This document shows, piece by piece, positions 8,634 to 18,382 of a stretch of DNA of 64,000 nucleotides (position 1 is its first letter; the number at the start of each line of letters is the position of its first letter). The position numbers and the translations under genes were made by a program. The notes under the pieces are model-generated. The model was not told the origin of the DNA and made no database searches. It was given only the letters and a program-made list of their open reading frames with translations. The DNA lies in contig NZ_FUXM01000002.1 in NCBI RefSeq assembly GCF_900167165.1, positions 1 through 64,000 of the forward strand. Reading direction: 5' to 3'. The stretch comes from Carboxydocella sporoproducens DSM 16521. Lineage in GTDB: Bacteria > Bacillota > GCA-003054495 > Carboxydocellales > Carboxydocellaceae.

Positions 8634-9731
8634 ATGATTAGGACACAGGAAATCACATTGAATCTGGGTCCCCAGCACCCTAGTACCCACGGCGTTTATC
8701 GCTGTGTCTTAACCCTTGATGGTGAGTACATTACTAAAGCTGAAAATCATACCGGTTATCTGCATCGAGGATTGGAAAAACTTGCCGAAAGCAGAACATA
8801 TACACAGTTTATACCCTATACTGACCGCTTAGACTACCTTTCCGGTATGTTGAATAACTGGGCCTATGTTGCTACTGTGGAAAAACTCATGGGCATAGAA
8901 GTTCCAGAACGGGCGGAATATATCAGAGTAATCGTTGGTGAATTGAGCCGTATTGCCAGTCACCTGGTTTTTGTTGGAAGTTATGCTCTTGACCTGGCGG
9001 CATTTACCGGCTGGATGTATTGCTTCCGGGACAGAGAAACCGTACTCGACTTACTGGAAATGGTAAGCGGGTCCCGAATGACATTTAGCTATATGCGGAT
9101 CGGTGGGGTGGCTGAAGACCTTCCAGATGAGTTTTTCCCGGCTGTAAAAAAATTTATTGCTGAATTTCCTAAAGCTATCGAAGAGTATCATAAAGTTATT
9201 TCTGGAAACGAGATTTTGATTGCTCGTTCCAAGAACGTAGGGGTGCTTTCCAAAGAGCTGGCACTGGCTTATGGGGTGACAGGCCCTAATTTGAGAGCTA
9301 GTGGTGTACCCTATGACCTCAGGAAAGTAGAACCTTATAGTGTATATGATCGATTTGATTTTGAAGTACCTGTTCTGTACAACGGTGATAGTTATGACCG
9401 CTATATGATCAGACTACTGGAAATGGAGCAAAGCCTTAAAATTATTGAGCAAGCTTTAGATCAAATCCCAGATGGACCGATAATGGCCAAAGTACCGAAA
9501 GTGATTAAACCTCCGGCAGGAGAAGTTTATCATCGCATGGAAATTTCCAAAGGTCAATTAGGCTTTTACATTGTCAGTGATGGCTCACCTAAGCCTTATC
9601 GACTCCATATTCATTCACCTTCGTTCGTCAATCTCGGTGTATTCCCTGAAATTGTTAAAGGCTGCAATATTCAGGATGCCATTGTTGTGCTAGCTTCCAT
9701 CGATATCGTTTTAGGGGAAATTGACCGCTAG
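8634..9731 (+). CDS. nuoD: NADH-quinone oxidoreductase-like subunit D
   Basis: The 49-kDa-type subunit (365 residues), evolutionarily a hydrogenase large subunit that has lost its nickel ligands. With NuoB it forms the quinone pocket; the N-terminal GPQHPSTHG contains the conserved His, and [11 protein letters not shown] and the C-terminal VLGEIDR ending are family features. ATG 8634 has GAGGTG just upstream; GTG 8628 is the alternative. No CxxC nickel-binding pairs are present, so it is Nuo- rather than Ech-type. Confidence 0.96.
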   Translation: MIRTQEITLNLGPQHPSTHGVYRCVLTLDGEYITKAENHTGYLHRGLEKLAESRTYTQFIPYTDRLDYLSGMLNNWAYVATVEKLMGIEVPERAEYIRVIVGELSRIASHLVFVGSYALDLAAFTGWMYCFRDRETVLDLLEMVSGSRMTFSYMRIGGVAEDLPDEFFPAVKKFIAEFPKAIEEYHKVISGNEILIARSKNVGVLSKELALAYGVTGPNLRASGVPYDLRKVEPYSVYDRFDFEVPVLYNGDSYDRYMIRLLEMEQSLKIIEQALDQIPDGPIMAKVPKVIKPPAGEVYHRMEISKGQLGFYIVSDGSPKPYRLHIHSPSFVNLGVFPEIVKGCNIQDAIVVLASIDIVLGEIDR

Positions 9732-9763
9732 GGGAAATCTGGATTGTATAGGGGAGAAGATGC

Positions 9764-10819
9764 ATGGAAAAAAGTTTTTTTGTTGTCTTTGCCGAATGGC
9801 TTCGTCAGTGGTTTGCCAGCCTTAATTTTTCTCCCGCAGCTGTTGAAGTTTTAATGGATGTTGTTGGCGGTCTGGGCGTTATCATCTTCTGCTTGTTAAA
9901 CGCACTGGTCCTGGTGTATTTAGAGCGGAAGATCTCAAGTTTTATCCAACAACGTTACGGCCCGAACCGACTTGGGCCCAAAGGGCTGTTTCAAACCCTG
10001 GCTGATACTCTCAAGCTTTTAACAAAAGAGGATATTATTCCTGAAGCTGTTGATAAATGGGTGTTCCGGATCGCTTCTTTGTTGATTTTTGTGCCAGCAA
10101 CTATGGTTTTTGCAGTAATTCCCTTTGGTGACGAAATGATTATCGCTGACTTGAATATTGGCTTGTTTTACTTTGTTTCAGTAGCTTCTGTCTCAACTAT
10201 CGCCTTTTTAATGGCGGGTTGGGGCTCCAACAATAAATACTCCCTTTTGGGTGGTATGCGCAGTGTAGCTCAGATGGTTAGTTATGAAATCCCGCTGGTA
10301 TTTTCACTGGTGGGTGTTGTGATGTTGACTGGCTCCTTAAAAATGTCTGATATTGTTGCTGCGCAAAAGAATATGTGGTTTATTGTGCCGCAATTTATTG
10401 GTTTCTTCATCTATTTCATTGCAGGAACTGCTGAATTGAACCGCGCTCCTTTTGACTTGCCTGAAGGTGAGCAGGAACTAGTAGCAGGTCTTTATACGGA
10501 ATATAGCGGTATGCGCTGGGCCTTGTTTTTCCTGGCGGAATATGCCAACCTGGTTGCGGTGAGCTCCATTGCTACTACCCTTTTCCTGGGCGGTTGGCAA
10601 GCTCCCTTTGACTTTTTGAACTTTATCCCGTCCTATGTCTGGTTCATTTTGAAAGTGTACTTTATGATTTTACTCTTTATGTGGACCCGTTGGACCTTAC
10701 CTCGGATCCGGATAGATCATTTGATGAGCTTTAGCTGGAAAGTCTTGATTCCGCTATCTTTAGCCAATATATTGGTAACCGGTGTTGGTATAAAGCTCTT
10801 CCAGTGGATGGGATGGTGA
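9764..10819 (+). CDS. nuoH: NADH-quinone oxidoreductase-like subunit H
   Basis: Membrane heel subunit that forms the entrance of the quinone channel, with about eight transmembrane helices over 351 residues. Visible hallmarks are [16 protein letters not shown] with GPKGLFQ in the first cytoplasmic loop and [19 protein letters not shown] in a later one, whose acidic residues couple quinone chemistry to ion movement. GGGGAGAAG precedes the ATG. Four bases separate it from nuoI. Confidence 0.96.
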   Translation: MEKSFFVVFAEWLRQWFASLNFSPAAVEVLMDVVGGLGVIIFCLLNALVLVYLERKISSFIQQRYGPNRLGPKGLFQTLADTLKLLTKEDIIPEAVDKWVFRIASLLIFVPATMVFAVIPFGDEMIIADLNIGLFYFVSVASVSTIAFLMAGWGSNNKYSLLGGMRSVAQMVSYEIPLVFSLVGVVMLTGSLKMSDIVAAQKNMWFIVPQFIGFFIYFIAGTAELNRAPFDLPEGEQELVAGLYTEYSGMRWALFFLAEYANLVAVSSIATTLFLGGWQAPFDFLNFIPSYVWFILKVYFMILLFMWTRWTLPRIRIDHLMSFSWKVLIPLSLANILVTGVGIKLFQWMGW

Positions 10820-10823
10820 TTAG

Positions 10824-11261
10824 ATGTTTGGCAAAGGTATTATGACAGGCATGGGTGTAACACTAAAACACTTTTTAAAACATTTTCGTGGTGGAGCAGT
10901 TACCGAACTATATCCTGATGTGATGCCACAGCTGGCACCCCGTTTTCATGGGGATTTTTATCTGGATGTACCCAAATGCATATCCTGTGGTCTCTGTGCC
11001 AATGCCTGTCCCAACCATGTAATTTCAGTTAAATCTGAAAAGGACGAAAACAACAAGCGTAAACTGGTGGGCTATACCATGATGGTTGAGCGCTGCCTTT
11101 TCTGTGGTTTTTGTGTAGAGGCCTGTCCGACCAATGCTCTGCGCTGGACCCAGAATTTTGAGCTTGCTGCCTACAGCAGGGAAGACGTTAATCGGGACAT
11201 GTATGCTGAGTATTTCAGTAAGAACGGAGGCAATCCCGAGCAAACGGGAAATAAGGGGTGA
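10824..11261 (+). CDS. nuoI: NADH-quinone oxidoreductase-like subunit I (2x[4Fe-4S])
   Basis: Ferredoxin-like 145-residue subunit with two complete binding motifs, CISCGLCANACP and CLFCGFCVEACP, for clusters N6a and N6b. In the absence of the NADH module it is the likely entry point for electrons, probably from a soluble ferredoxin as proposed for other 11-subunit complexes; that donor is inferred. The extended C terminus after the second motif is ordinary for the family. Confidence 0.96.
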   Translation: MFGKGIMTGMGVTLKHFLKHFRGGAVTELYPDVMPQLAPRFHGDFYLDVPKCISCGLCANACPNHVISVKSEKDENNKRKLVGYTMMVERCLFCGFCVEACPTNALRWTQNFELAAYSREDVNRDMYAEYFSKNGGNPEQTGNKG

Positions 11262-11270
11262 AATTGATTA

Positions 11271-11768
11271 ATGCAGGCACTGTTTTTCTATCTACTGTCC
11301 TTTATTACATTAGGGGCAGCGCTGGGAGTAGTTTTAAAACGCAACCTGGTACACAGCGCCCTGTTTCTCATCTTAACTTTTGCCGGAGTGGTAGGTATTT
11401 ACCTCACATTGAATGCTGATTTTATCGCCTTCGTGCAGCTAATGGTCTATGTAGGTGCAGTAGCGATACTCTTTGCTTTTGGTGTTATGCTTACCAGACG
11501 GGGTGACATAAATCGTTCCAATTTGTTTAATAATCAAAAGTGGACAGCATTGATTGTTTCACTGGGGGTATTTAGCGTTCTTGCCTGGTTGTTAAATGCT
11601 ACTAGCTGGGGAAATCAAGCTGCAGAAGGACCTAAAGAAACAGTCGGTCAGCTGGCAGAGCTGATGTTAACCGATTACGTGGTACCTTTTGAAATTGCGG
11701 CGGTATTATTGCTTGTTGCCATGTTAGGGGCCATCGTAATCGCGAAAGAGGTGAAAAATCAGAAATGA
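11271..11768 (+). CDS. nuoJ: NADH-quinone oxidoreductase-like subunit J
   Basis: Five-helix membrane subunit of 165 residues. The third helix contains the QLMVYVGAVAILFAFG signature, whose pi-bulge region takes part in conformational coupling. The last helix (about 138-158) ends in a short KEVKNQK tail. Overlaps nuoK by 4 nt. Confidence 0.95.
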   Translation: MQALFFYLLSFITLGAALGVVLKRNLVHSALFLILTFAGVVGIYLTLNADFIAFVQLMVYVGAVAILFAFGVMLTRRGDINRSNLFNNQKWTALIVSLGVFSVLAWLLNATSWGNQAAEGPKETVGQLAELMLTDYVVPFEIAAVLLLVAMLGAIVIAKEVKNQK

Positions 11769-12073
11769 TTACCTTACAGCATTATTTGATGTTGGCAGCC
11801 CTGCTATTTTGCATTGGCTTATATGGTGCCCTGGCAAAACGCAATGCTATTGCAGTTTTGATGGGTATAGAGCTGATGTTAAACTCCGTTAACATCAACC
11901 TCGTTGCCTTTTCCCGATTCTTAAAGCCTGAATTTCTTGACGGCCAGCTGTTTGCACTTTTTACTATAATCGTAGCTGCTGCGGAGGTTGCGGTTGGTCT
12001 GGCCCTGGTAATAGCTATCTATCGTGATCGGCTTTCTGTTGATCTGAATGATATTGACTGGCTGAAATGGTAA
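11765..12073 (+). CDS. nuoK: NADH-quinone oxidoreductase-like subunit K
   Basis: Three-helix MrpC-like membrane subunit of 102 residues. The conserved intramembrane glutamates are in MGIELMLNSVNIN and AAAEVAVGLALV, residues on the hydrophilic axis of the membrane arm. The ATG overlaps the nuoJ stop. Confidence 0.96.
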   Translation: MITLQHYLMLAALLFCIGLYGALAKRNAIAVLMGIELMLNSVNINLVAFSRFLKPEFLDGQLFALFTIIVAAAEVAVGLALVIAIYRDRLSVDLNDIDWLKW

Positions 12074-12094
12074 TAAAGGTGGTGCGAAGAGCGC

Positions 12095-14017
12095 ATGGTG
12101 CAGTTTGCAATGGAAAAAGCCTGGCTTATTCCGCTGCTACCAGCATTGGCATTTGCTATTATCGGGTTGTTAACCCTGAGATGGCAAAAGTTGAGTGCGC
12201 TGGTAGCGATCGCTGCCATTCTGACATCCTTTGTTTTAGCTGTCAGTGTGGGTATAGGGGTCTTGAATAATCCAGAATTGATTGAAAAACCTTTAGAAAT
12301 GAATGTTACCTGGTTCAGCATGGAAGGATTGAATATTAATATGGGGGTACGGATTGACCCCATATCAGCGATGATGCTTTTTGTAGTTACTCTGGTTGCT
12401 TCTTTAGTTCAAATTTATTCCCTTGGCTATATGCATGGAGATCCAGGTTTTAGTAGATTTTATGCCTATTTGTCTCTGTTTGCAGCTTCAATGCTAGGGT
12501 TAGTGATATCCACTAACTTACTGCAAATGTTTGTCTTCTGGGAGCTAGTGGGATTGTGTTCCTACCTATTGATCGGATATTACTATTATAAAATTTCTGC
12601 TCGAGAAGCAGCCAAAAAAGCATTTATTACAACAAGAATTGGCGACTTTGGCATGCTTCTGGGGATCTTGTTCCTGCAAATTGTTTTTGGAACCCTGGAT
12701 TTTTCACAGCTGGCAGAGGCGGTGCCGAACTACCAGCAATATGGAATTTCTCTGGCGTTGCTGAATGTAATAGCAATCCTGCTGTTTATCGGGCCTATTG
12801 GTAAATCTGGTCAATTTCCCCTGCATGTATGGTTGCCAGATGCGATGGAAGGTCCTACTCCTGTTTCAGCTCTGATTCACGCAGCTACCATGGTGGTGGC
12901 AGGGGTATATCTGGTAGGAAGAATGTTATTCCTGTATCAGACGGCAGAAGTAGCTGGTGAAGTAGTAGCCTGGGTTGGTGGTTTTACAGCCTTCTTTGCC
13001 GCAACTATCGCCCTGACTCAAACAGAGCTTAAACGGATCCTGGCATATTCGACTGTATCCCAGCTAGGGTATATGATGATGGCACTCGGAGTAGGTAGTT
13101 TGACTGCTTCCTTCTTCCATCTTTTTACTCATGCTTTCTTCAAGGCTCTGATGTTCCTGGGAGCAGGTAGTGTATTACATGCAATGCATGGTAAAGTTCA
13201 CGTCTGGGATATGGGTGGTTTAAGGAGAAAAATGCCTTACACGGCCTGGACTTTTGTCATTGGCGGTCTGGCTATTGCCGGTATATTCCCATTTGCCGGT
13301 TTCTTCAGTAAGGATGAGATTTTGTTAGTGACACTGGAAAGCGGTCATACTGCTCTTTACTGGCTGGCAAGTATAACCGCTGCTATGACTGCATTCTATA
13401 TGTGGCGAATGATTTTCCTGACCTTTTTTGGTCCCGAAAAGCCGGAAAATCACCCTCATGAATCTCCTTTCAGCATGTTATTGCCCCTGTTTGTTCTGGC
13501 ATTTCTTTCCGTTGTGGGAGGATGGGTTGGCACTCCCTGGGGACCGGAACATGGCTGGGCTTATTGGGTCCGTTCCGGAGAATATCATCATGCCGAAGCC
13601 AATTATGGCATCATGATAGTATCAACTATACTGGCTCTGGCCGGAATCGGCTTAGCTTACTTGATGTACTTGAAGCGAGTAATTTCTTACGAAAAAGTGG
13701 CTGAACGGGCTGGTTTGTTGTATAAGCTTTCCTACAACAAATATTTTATTGATGAAATCTACCTCTGGTTTAACCATACTATTGTTGATGGTCTAGGAAA
13801 GCTGTTGTACTGGTTCGATATCTATGTAATTGACGGAATTGTAAATGGTCTGGGCTTCTTTACCAGAGAACTGGGTGGCGGATTAAGATATGCTCAAACC
13901 GGACGCTTGCAAAATTATGCGCTGGTACTTTTCCTGGCGATCGTCATCATTGCCATCTATCTAGCCATGGGTAGCCCAGCCAAAGAAATGCTGGCTATGT
14001 TAGGGGGTGGCAACTGA
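12095..14017 (+). CDS. nuoL: NADH-quinone oxidoreductase-like subunit L
   Basis: Largest antiporter-like pump subunit (640 residues, about 16 helices). The MrpA-type core includes FVFWELVGLCSYLLIG with the key Glu, the Lys-containing GPIGKSGQFPLHVWLPDAMEGPTPVSAL segment (read from about residue 230) and HAFFKALMFL. The C-terminal part includes the long lateral helix and a final anchor helix, so the piston-like extension is intact. ATG 12095 has AAAGGTGGTG upstream. The last base of its stop overlaps nuoM. Confidence 0.96.
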   Translation: MVQFAMEKAWLIPLLPALAFAIIGLLTLRWQKLSALVAIAAILTSFVLAVSVGIGVLNNPELIEKPLEMNVTWFSMEGLNINMGVRIDPISAMMLFVVTLVASLVQIYSLGYMHGDPGFSRFYAYLSLFAASMLGLVISTNLLQMFVFWELVGLCSYLLIGYYYYKISAREAAKKAFITTRIGDFGMLLGILFLQIVFGTLDFSQLAEAVPNYQQYGISLALLNVIAILLFIGPIGKSGQFPLHVWLPDAMEGPTPVSALIHAATMVVAGVYLVGRMLFLYQTAEVAGEVVAWVGGFTAFFAATIALTQTELKRILAYSTVSQLGYMMMALGVGSLTASFFHLFTHAFFKALMFLGAGSVLHAMHGKVHVWDMGGLRRKMPYTAWTFVIGGLAIAGIFPFAGFFSKDEILLVTLESGHTALYWLASITAAMTAFYMWRMIFLTFFGPEKPENHPHESPFSMLLPLFVLAFLSVVGGWVGTPWGPEHGWAYWVRSGEYHHAEANYGIMIVSTILALAGIGLAYLMYLKRVISYEKVAERAGLLYKLSYNKYFIDEIYLWFNHTIVDGLGKLLYWFDIYVIDGIVNGLGFFTRELGGGLRYAQTGRLQNYALVLFLAIVIIAIYLAMGSPAKEMLAMLGGGN

Positions 14018-15552
14018 TGGGCTTGCTAACAGCATTGTTTTTAGCTCCTATAATCGGAGCACTGGTTATCGTTTTCTTACCGAAAGATGAACATAAGCTA
14101 ATCAAATCAGTTGCTGCTGTAGCAACCTTTGTATCTCTGGCCCTTTCCCTTTATGTGTATTTTAGCTATGATAAGCAGGCTGGTGGACTTCAGTTCAGAG
14201 AATTTATTCCCTGGATACCTGATTTCGGCGTTAATTATTCACTCGGTGTAGATGGAATTAGTTTGCCAATGGTATTGTTAACAGCATTGATTGGCTTTAG
14301 TGCTGTCTATGCTTCTTGGAACTATGAAAAGAGACCAAAAGAATTTTTCATCTTGCTGTTGATCCTTATCGCAGGTGTTATGGGTACCTTTGTAACCCAG
14401 GATTTGTTCATATTCTTCCTGTTTTACGAAGTTGTTGTTATCCCAATTTATATCATGGTTATCATCTGGGGTAGCACCAAGCGGGTTACTAAAGAATATG
14501 CCGGTATGAAATTGACCATATACCTGCTTATAGGTAGTGCATTTTTACTTGGTGGCTTAATCTATATGCTGGTTGAAGCCCATAATCTGACTGGAGGCAA
14601 GTGGGTATTTGAAATCAGCGAGCTGGCCAAACTTAACTTTACTCCTGAATTCCAGAGAGTAGCATTCCTGTTGATGGCATTAGGATTTACTTCTCTGTTA
14701 TCGATGTGGCCCTTCCATTCCTGGTCACCTGATGGTTACGCAGGTGCACCAACTGCTGTATCCATGATCCATGCAGGCGTATTGAAAAAAATCGGTGGCT
14801 ACGGTTTGATCCGGATTGGGCTCTTCATAATGCCGGAAGGAGCTAAATACTGGGCGCCGGTGATTATAGCGCTAGCAGTGGTGAACGTGGCTTATGCTGC
14901 CCTAATTGCTCTGGCACAAAAGGACTTGAAGTATGTTGTTGGTTATAGCTCTGTCAGTCACATGGGTTATGTGCTTTTAGGTGTAGCCAGCCTGAACATT
15001 ATTGGTATCAATGGGGCCATTGCCAATATGTTCGCCCACGGTGTTATGTCGGCATTGTTCTTCTCCATGATCGGTTATGTATATGACAAAACCCATGTGC
15101 GCACAATGCCAGATCTGGGTGGGTTGGCCCATCAAATTCCCAAGATTGCCACTGGTTTTATGATGGCTGGTATGGCTTCCTTAGGGTTACCCGGTTTAGT
15201 CAGCTTTGTTCCTGAGTTTACTATCTTTATTGGTGTCTGGAAAGCAGCTCAGGGAAATAGTACTGTGATGGCAGGTGCTGTTATTGCTATTGCCGGGGTT
15301 ATAATCACTGCACTCTACAGTCTACGCTTATTGGCCAATACCCTGTTTGGACCGCGGCGCAGTGAATATGACTGGCTACCAGATGCTAAGGGCCCGGAAC
15401 TGGTTCCCCTGTATGTATTAGGTTCAGTATTGATCATTGGTGGGTTGTTCCCCTTCTTGTTAATGGATATGGTTAATAACGGTGTTGCTCCGCTGGTTGC
15501 CCAAATTAGTGATGTCATCGGCGCAGCAACAAAGATGGGGGGGAACTTTTAA
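14017..15552 (+). CDS. nuoM: NADH-quinone oxidoreductase-like subunit M
   Basis: Second antiporter-like pump subunit (511 residues, about 14 helices). The Glu in FFLFYEVVVIPIYIMV and the Lys/His region in SMWPFHSWSPDGYAGAPTAVS and VLKKIGGYGL are in place for proton transfer. Length is normal. Translationally coupled to nuoL by a TGATG overlap, and followed directly by nuoN. Confidence 0.96.
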   Translation: MGLLTALFLAPIIGALVIVFLPKDEHKLIKSVAAVATFVSLALSLYVYFSYDKQAGGLQFREFIPWIPDFGVNYSLGVDGISLPMVLLTALIGFSAVYASWNYEKRPKEFFILLLILIAGVMGTFVTQDLFIFFLFYEVVVIPIYIMVIIWGSTKRVTKEYAGMKLTIYLLIGSAFLLGGLIYMLVEAHNLTGGKWVFEISELAKLNFTPEFQRVAFLLMALGFTSLLSMWPFHSWSPDGYAGAPTAVSMIHAGVLKKIGGYGLIRIGLFIMPEGAKYWAPVIIALAVVNVAYAALIALAQKDLKYVVGYSSVSHMGYVLLGVASLNIIGINGAIANMFAHGVMSALFFSMIGYVYDKTHVRTMPDLGGLAHQIPKIATGFMMAGMASLGLPGLVSFVPEFTIFIGVWKAAQGNSTVMAGAVIAIAGVIITALYSLRLLANTLFGPRRSEYDWLPDAKGPELVPLYVLGSVLIIGGLFPFLLMDMVNNGVAPLVAQISDVIGAATKMGGNF

Positions 15553-16983
15553 ATGAATTTGGATCTGTCACTATTTTCGTTAGAATTACAAACAGCTTTA
15601 ATAGCTTTGGGACTAATGGTTTTAGCTATCCTGGTTCCTAAAGCGCAAACTAAGGGTTTTGGCTATGTAACCGGCATTGGCTTGCTGATAGTATTTGCTA
15701 ATAGTTTTAGCCTGTATGGAACCAAAACATCTGTCCTGAATGGATTTTACCTTTTTGATGATTACGGTCTGTTTTTTAAACAGCTTGCCTTGCTTACAGG
15801 AGCTTTAATTGCTCTTGCAGCTGCCAGATATTCTGAAAAGTTACCTGTCTATCGGGCAGAGTTTTATTCCCTTCTAGTCTTTGCCTGCCTGGGCATGATG
15901 ACCTTGGTTTCTGCCGGGGAATTAATTGCTCTCTATTTAGGCCTGGAATTGATGACTATCAGTTTTTATGCCTTGGCAGGTATGAAAAGGGGAGACAGTG
16001 CCTCTGCCGAAGCTGGTGTAAAGTATGTACTCCTAGGCGGCATGTCATCGGCAATAATTCTTTATGGCTTAAGCATGGTATATGGTGTGACTAGAACTAC
16101 TAGTTTGCAGGAAATAGTGGCCATTGCTCAAAAGCAAGGATTGGAACCTGCGTTGCTGTTAGGTTTGGTTTTTCTGGTTGCAGGTTTCGGTTTTAAAATC
16201 TCTGCTGTACCTTTCCATATGTGGTCACCTGATATCTACCAAGGGGCTCCGAGTCCGGTAACCGCTTATTTGGCCGTCGGGTCCAAGGCTGCTGCCTTTG
16301 CAGCTTTTGCCAGGATACTGTACTTTGCTCTCGCACCATATAAGATGAGCTGGATAGGGCTTTTAGCGGGACTGTCTGCTCTCTCTATGGTCATAGGTAA
16401 CGTTGTGGCTATTCCGCAAACTAACCTAAAAAGAATGCTAGCTTATTCTGGTGTTGCCCAGGCTGGATATATCTTAACCGGTTTGGTTGCAGGCACAACT
16501 GCTGGTATTAAAGGCATGGCATTTTATCTGATGATCTATCTTTTTGCAACAGTCGGAGCTTTCACTGTTGCCATGGTAATGAGTATGAATGTTGGCAGCA
16601 CAGAAATAAAGGATATGTCAGGTTTAAGTCAAAGGAGCCCTCTTCTAGCTGCTGTTTTAACTACCTGCTTGCTTTCTATGGCTGGGATACCTCCTCTAGC
16701 TGGTTTTGCAGGTAAACTATACTTGTTTGCTTCAGTTGTAGCTGAAGGGAAGTTGTGGTTGGCGTTAGTGGGCCTGGTAATGTCAATGGTTTCGGTATAT
16801 TACTATCTGAACGTTACCAAAGCAATGTATCTAGGCGAAGCACAAGATAACACGCCCATCGCTGTGCCAGGCAATATGAAGCTAATTTTGATCGTAAGTA
16901 TGGTCATAACCCTGCTTCTGGGTGTATATCCAACACCGCTGGCCAATTTAGCTGATCTTGCAGCTAAGGCTTTAATACCATAA
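15553..16983 (+). CDS. nuoN: NADH-quinone oxidoreductase-like subunit N
   Basis: Third antiporter-like subunit (476 residues, about 14 helices), last gene of the operon. Landmarks are ALYLGLELMTISFYAL, GFKISAVPFHMWSPDIYQGAP and QTNLKRMLAYSGVAQAGY. The ATG follows the nuoM stop with no gap, and GGGGGGG lies just upstream within nuoM. A strong terminator follows 13 bases after the stop. Confidence 0.96.
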   Translation: MNLDLSLFSLELQTALIALGLMVLAILVPKAQTKGFGYVTGIGLLIVFANSFSLYGTKTSVLNGFYLFDDYGLFFKQLALLTGALIALAAARYSEKLPVYRAEFYSLLVFACLGMMTLVSAGELIALYLGLELMTISFYALAGMKRGDSASAEAGVKYVLLGGMSSAIILYGLSMVYGVTRTTSLQEIVAIAQKQGLEPALLLGLVFLVAGFGFKISAVPFHMWSPDIYQGAPSPVTAYLAVGSKAAAFAAFARILYFALAPYKMSWIGLLAGLSALSMVIGNVVAIPQTNLKRMLAYSGVAQAGYILTGLVAGTTAGIKGMAFYLMIYLFATVGAFTVAMVMSMNVGSTEIKDMSGLSQRSPLLAAVLTTCLLSMAGIPPLAGFAGKLYLFASVVAEGKLWLALVGLVMSMVSVYYYLNVTKAMYLGEAQDNTPIAVPGNMKLILIVSMVITLLLGVYPTPLANLADLAAKALIP

Positions 16984-16995
16984 GCTTTAAAATTT

Positions 16996-17024
16996 AGCCG
17001 GCCTCAGTTGAGGCCGGCTATTTT
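16996..17024 (+). terminator. Rho-independent terminator of the nuo operon
   Basis: GC-rich inverted repeat AGCCGGCCTCA / TGAGGCCGGCT with a tiny loop, followed by ATTTTA. It ends a few bases before the yraN ribosome-binding site. Confidence 0.85.
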
Positions 17025-17034
17025 AGGTGAGAAT

Positions 17035-17379
17035 ATGAAAAAAAAGGAGCTAGGTAACTTAGGCGAAGAAATAGCGGCTCAATATTTAGCACAGCAAGGG
17101 TACAAGATAATTGCTAGAAACCTAAAACTAAAAAAGGGAGAGGTCGATATATTATGCAAAGATTCCGAAAACAACTTAGTCCTGGTTGAAGTAAAAACTT
17201 GTTCAAAATTTTCGCCTGTACCCGCTATTGAAAATATAACTAGGGTTAAAAAAAATAGATTACGTCGTCTATGGCAAGAATTGACCAGCATTTATAATTG
17301 TGATAATGGATATATAATGGCCATTGCAATATACTATGAGGGGCATGAGACTAATATAATGGCGTATATCCTTGATTAA
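17035..17379 (+). CDS. YraN/UPF0102 family protein (endonuclease-like fold)
   Basis: A 114-residue protein of the UPF0102 family. LGNLGEEIAAQYL, a GEVDILC motif and LVLVEVKT give the acidic/Lys arrangement (E...D...ExK) of the restriction-endonuclease-like fold. The canonical RRxxxGEID has become LKLKKGEVD. ATG 17035 has TAGGTGAG upstream; a TTG at 17008 lies in the terminator stem. Cellular role is poorly defined in the family. As in other Clostridia it is followed, after one gene, by a ComM-like protein. Confidence 0.9.
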   Translation: MKKKELGNLGEEIAAQYLAQQGYKIIARNLKLKKGEVDILCKDSENNLVLVEVKTCSKFSPVPAIENITRVKKNRLRRLWQELTSIYNCDNGYIMAIAIYYEGHETNIMAYILD

Positions 17380-17397
17380 GAAAGGATTTCAGAGAAT

Positions 17398-17412
17398 TAT
17401 GTCGAATAAAAA
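17398..17412 (+). repeat. TATGTCGAATAAAAA, copy 1
   Basis: An exact 15-base match to 20159-20173. This copy lies 46 bases upstream of the HDOD gene start. The core TGTCGAA equals the Spo0A-box core. Confidence 0.5.
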
Positions 17413-17458
17413 AATTAACCGATGATTTGCGAGGAATTACATACAGGAGGAGAAGAAG

Positions 17459-18292
17459 TTGGCAAAAATCAGTTTAGAGCAGTTAATAAAAGCAGTAGAG
17501 GATATACCGCCGTTACCTCTTACCGTTACAAAAGCTCTTCAGGTTATAGATAATCCTAATTCCGGTCCAAGGGACTTAGCAAATATCATTGGCTCAGACC
17601 AGGCAATGACAGTAACACTGCTAAAGTATGCCAACTCAGCATTTTATGGTCTATCAAGACGCGTAAGTACTATTAATGAAGCGATAGTAATTATGGGGTT
17701 TGCCGCAATTAGATCCCTTTTAATGAGTTTTGCCCTTTCCAAGACATTAAATCGTGAAATAAAAGGCTATGCTATGCCCCAGGGAGAAATATGGAAACAT
17801 GCATTATACTGTGGCAATATTTCACGGCACATTGCCAAGAAAATTAAATATCCACAACCAGAAGAGGCATTTGTTGCAGGGCTTATACATGATATAGGAA
17901 AAGTAGTATTAAATGAATTTATTTTTGAAGATTACCAACAAGTTCTACAAAAAGTAGAAACGGAACAAAAGCCTTTTGTGGAAGTAGAAAAGGAAATATT
18001 GGGTTATAGCCACGCAGAAGCTGGGGCGCTTTTAGGCGAAAAGTGGAAACTGCCTCAGAATATTGTTGAGACCATTGCCTATCACCATCAGCCTAAGGAT
18101 CATACTAATAAATTGGTTCATATAGTTCATTTGGCTGATGCTCTGTGTCTGATGTTAGGGATAGGTTTGGGCATAGATGGACTATATTATTCTATAAATG
18201 AGACATCTTTGCAGCTTTTAAATTTGAAGTCTGAGCAAGTCGAACTGCTAATTGCAGAGATTGATGGTAATGCAGAAATTCCTCTCCCGTAG
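17459..18292 (+). CDS. HDOD domain protein
   Basis: A 277-residue cytoplasmic protein that is essentially one HDOD domain, an HD-superfamily signalling module. IPPLPLTVTKALQVI, DQAMTVTLLKYANSAFYG and MGFAAIRSLLMSF mark the N-terminal part; GLIHDIGKVVL retains the HD pair and YHHQP follows. TTG start at 17459 with AGGAGG about eight bases upstream. Such proteins act in signalling (motility, c-di-GMP, sporulation) but no specific target is visible here. It ends at a terminator whose stem begins in its stop codon. Confidence 0.9.
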   Translation: MAKISLEQLIKAVEDIPPLPLTVTKALQVIDNPNSGPRDLANIIGSDQAMTVTLLKYANSAFYGLSRRVSTINEAIVIMGFAAIRSLLMSFALSKTLNREIKGYAMPQGEIWKHALYCGNISRHIAKKIKYPQPEEAFVAGLIHDIGKVVLNEFIFEDYQQVLQKVETEQKPFVEVEKEILGYSHAEAGALLGEKWKLPQNIVETIAYHHQPKDHTNKLVHIVHLADALCLMLGIGLGIDGLYYSINETSLQLLNLKSEQVELLIAEIDGNAEIPLP

Positions 18293-18321
18293 GTTCGAAT
18301 TTTTTTTTCGAACCTTTTTTG
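18291..18321 (+). terminator. Rho-independent terminator after HDOD gene
   Basis: AGGTTCGAA / TTCGAACCT stem around a T loop, followed by six T residues. Confidence 0.88.
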
Positions 18322-18382
18322 TTTCTCAAGCAGGAAATTTCAAGCTAGTGTAGAACATAAGTTCTTGGGAGGGGAAGAAAAA

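Noticed and set aside
17008-17034. Longer YraN starting at TTG 17008
   Set aside because: That start lies within the nuo terminator stem; ATG 17035 has the ribosome-binding site.
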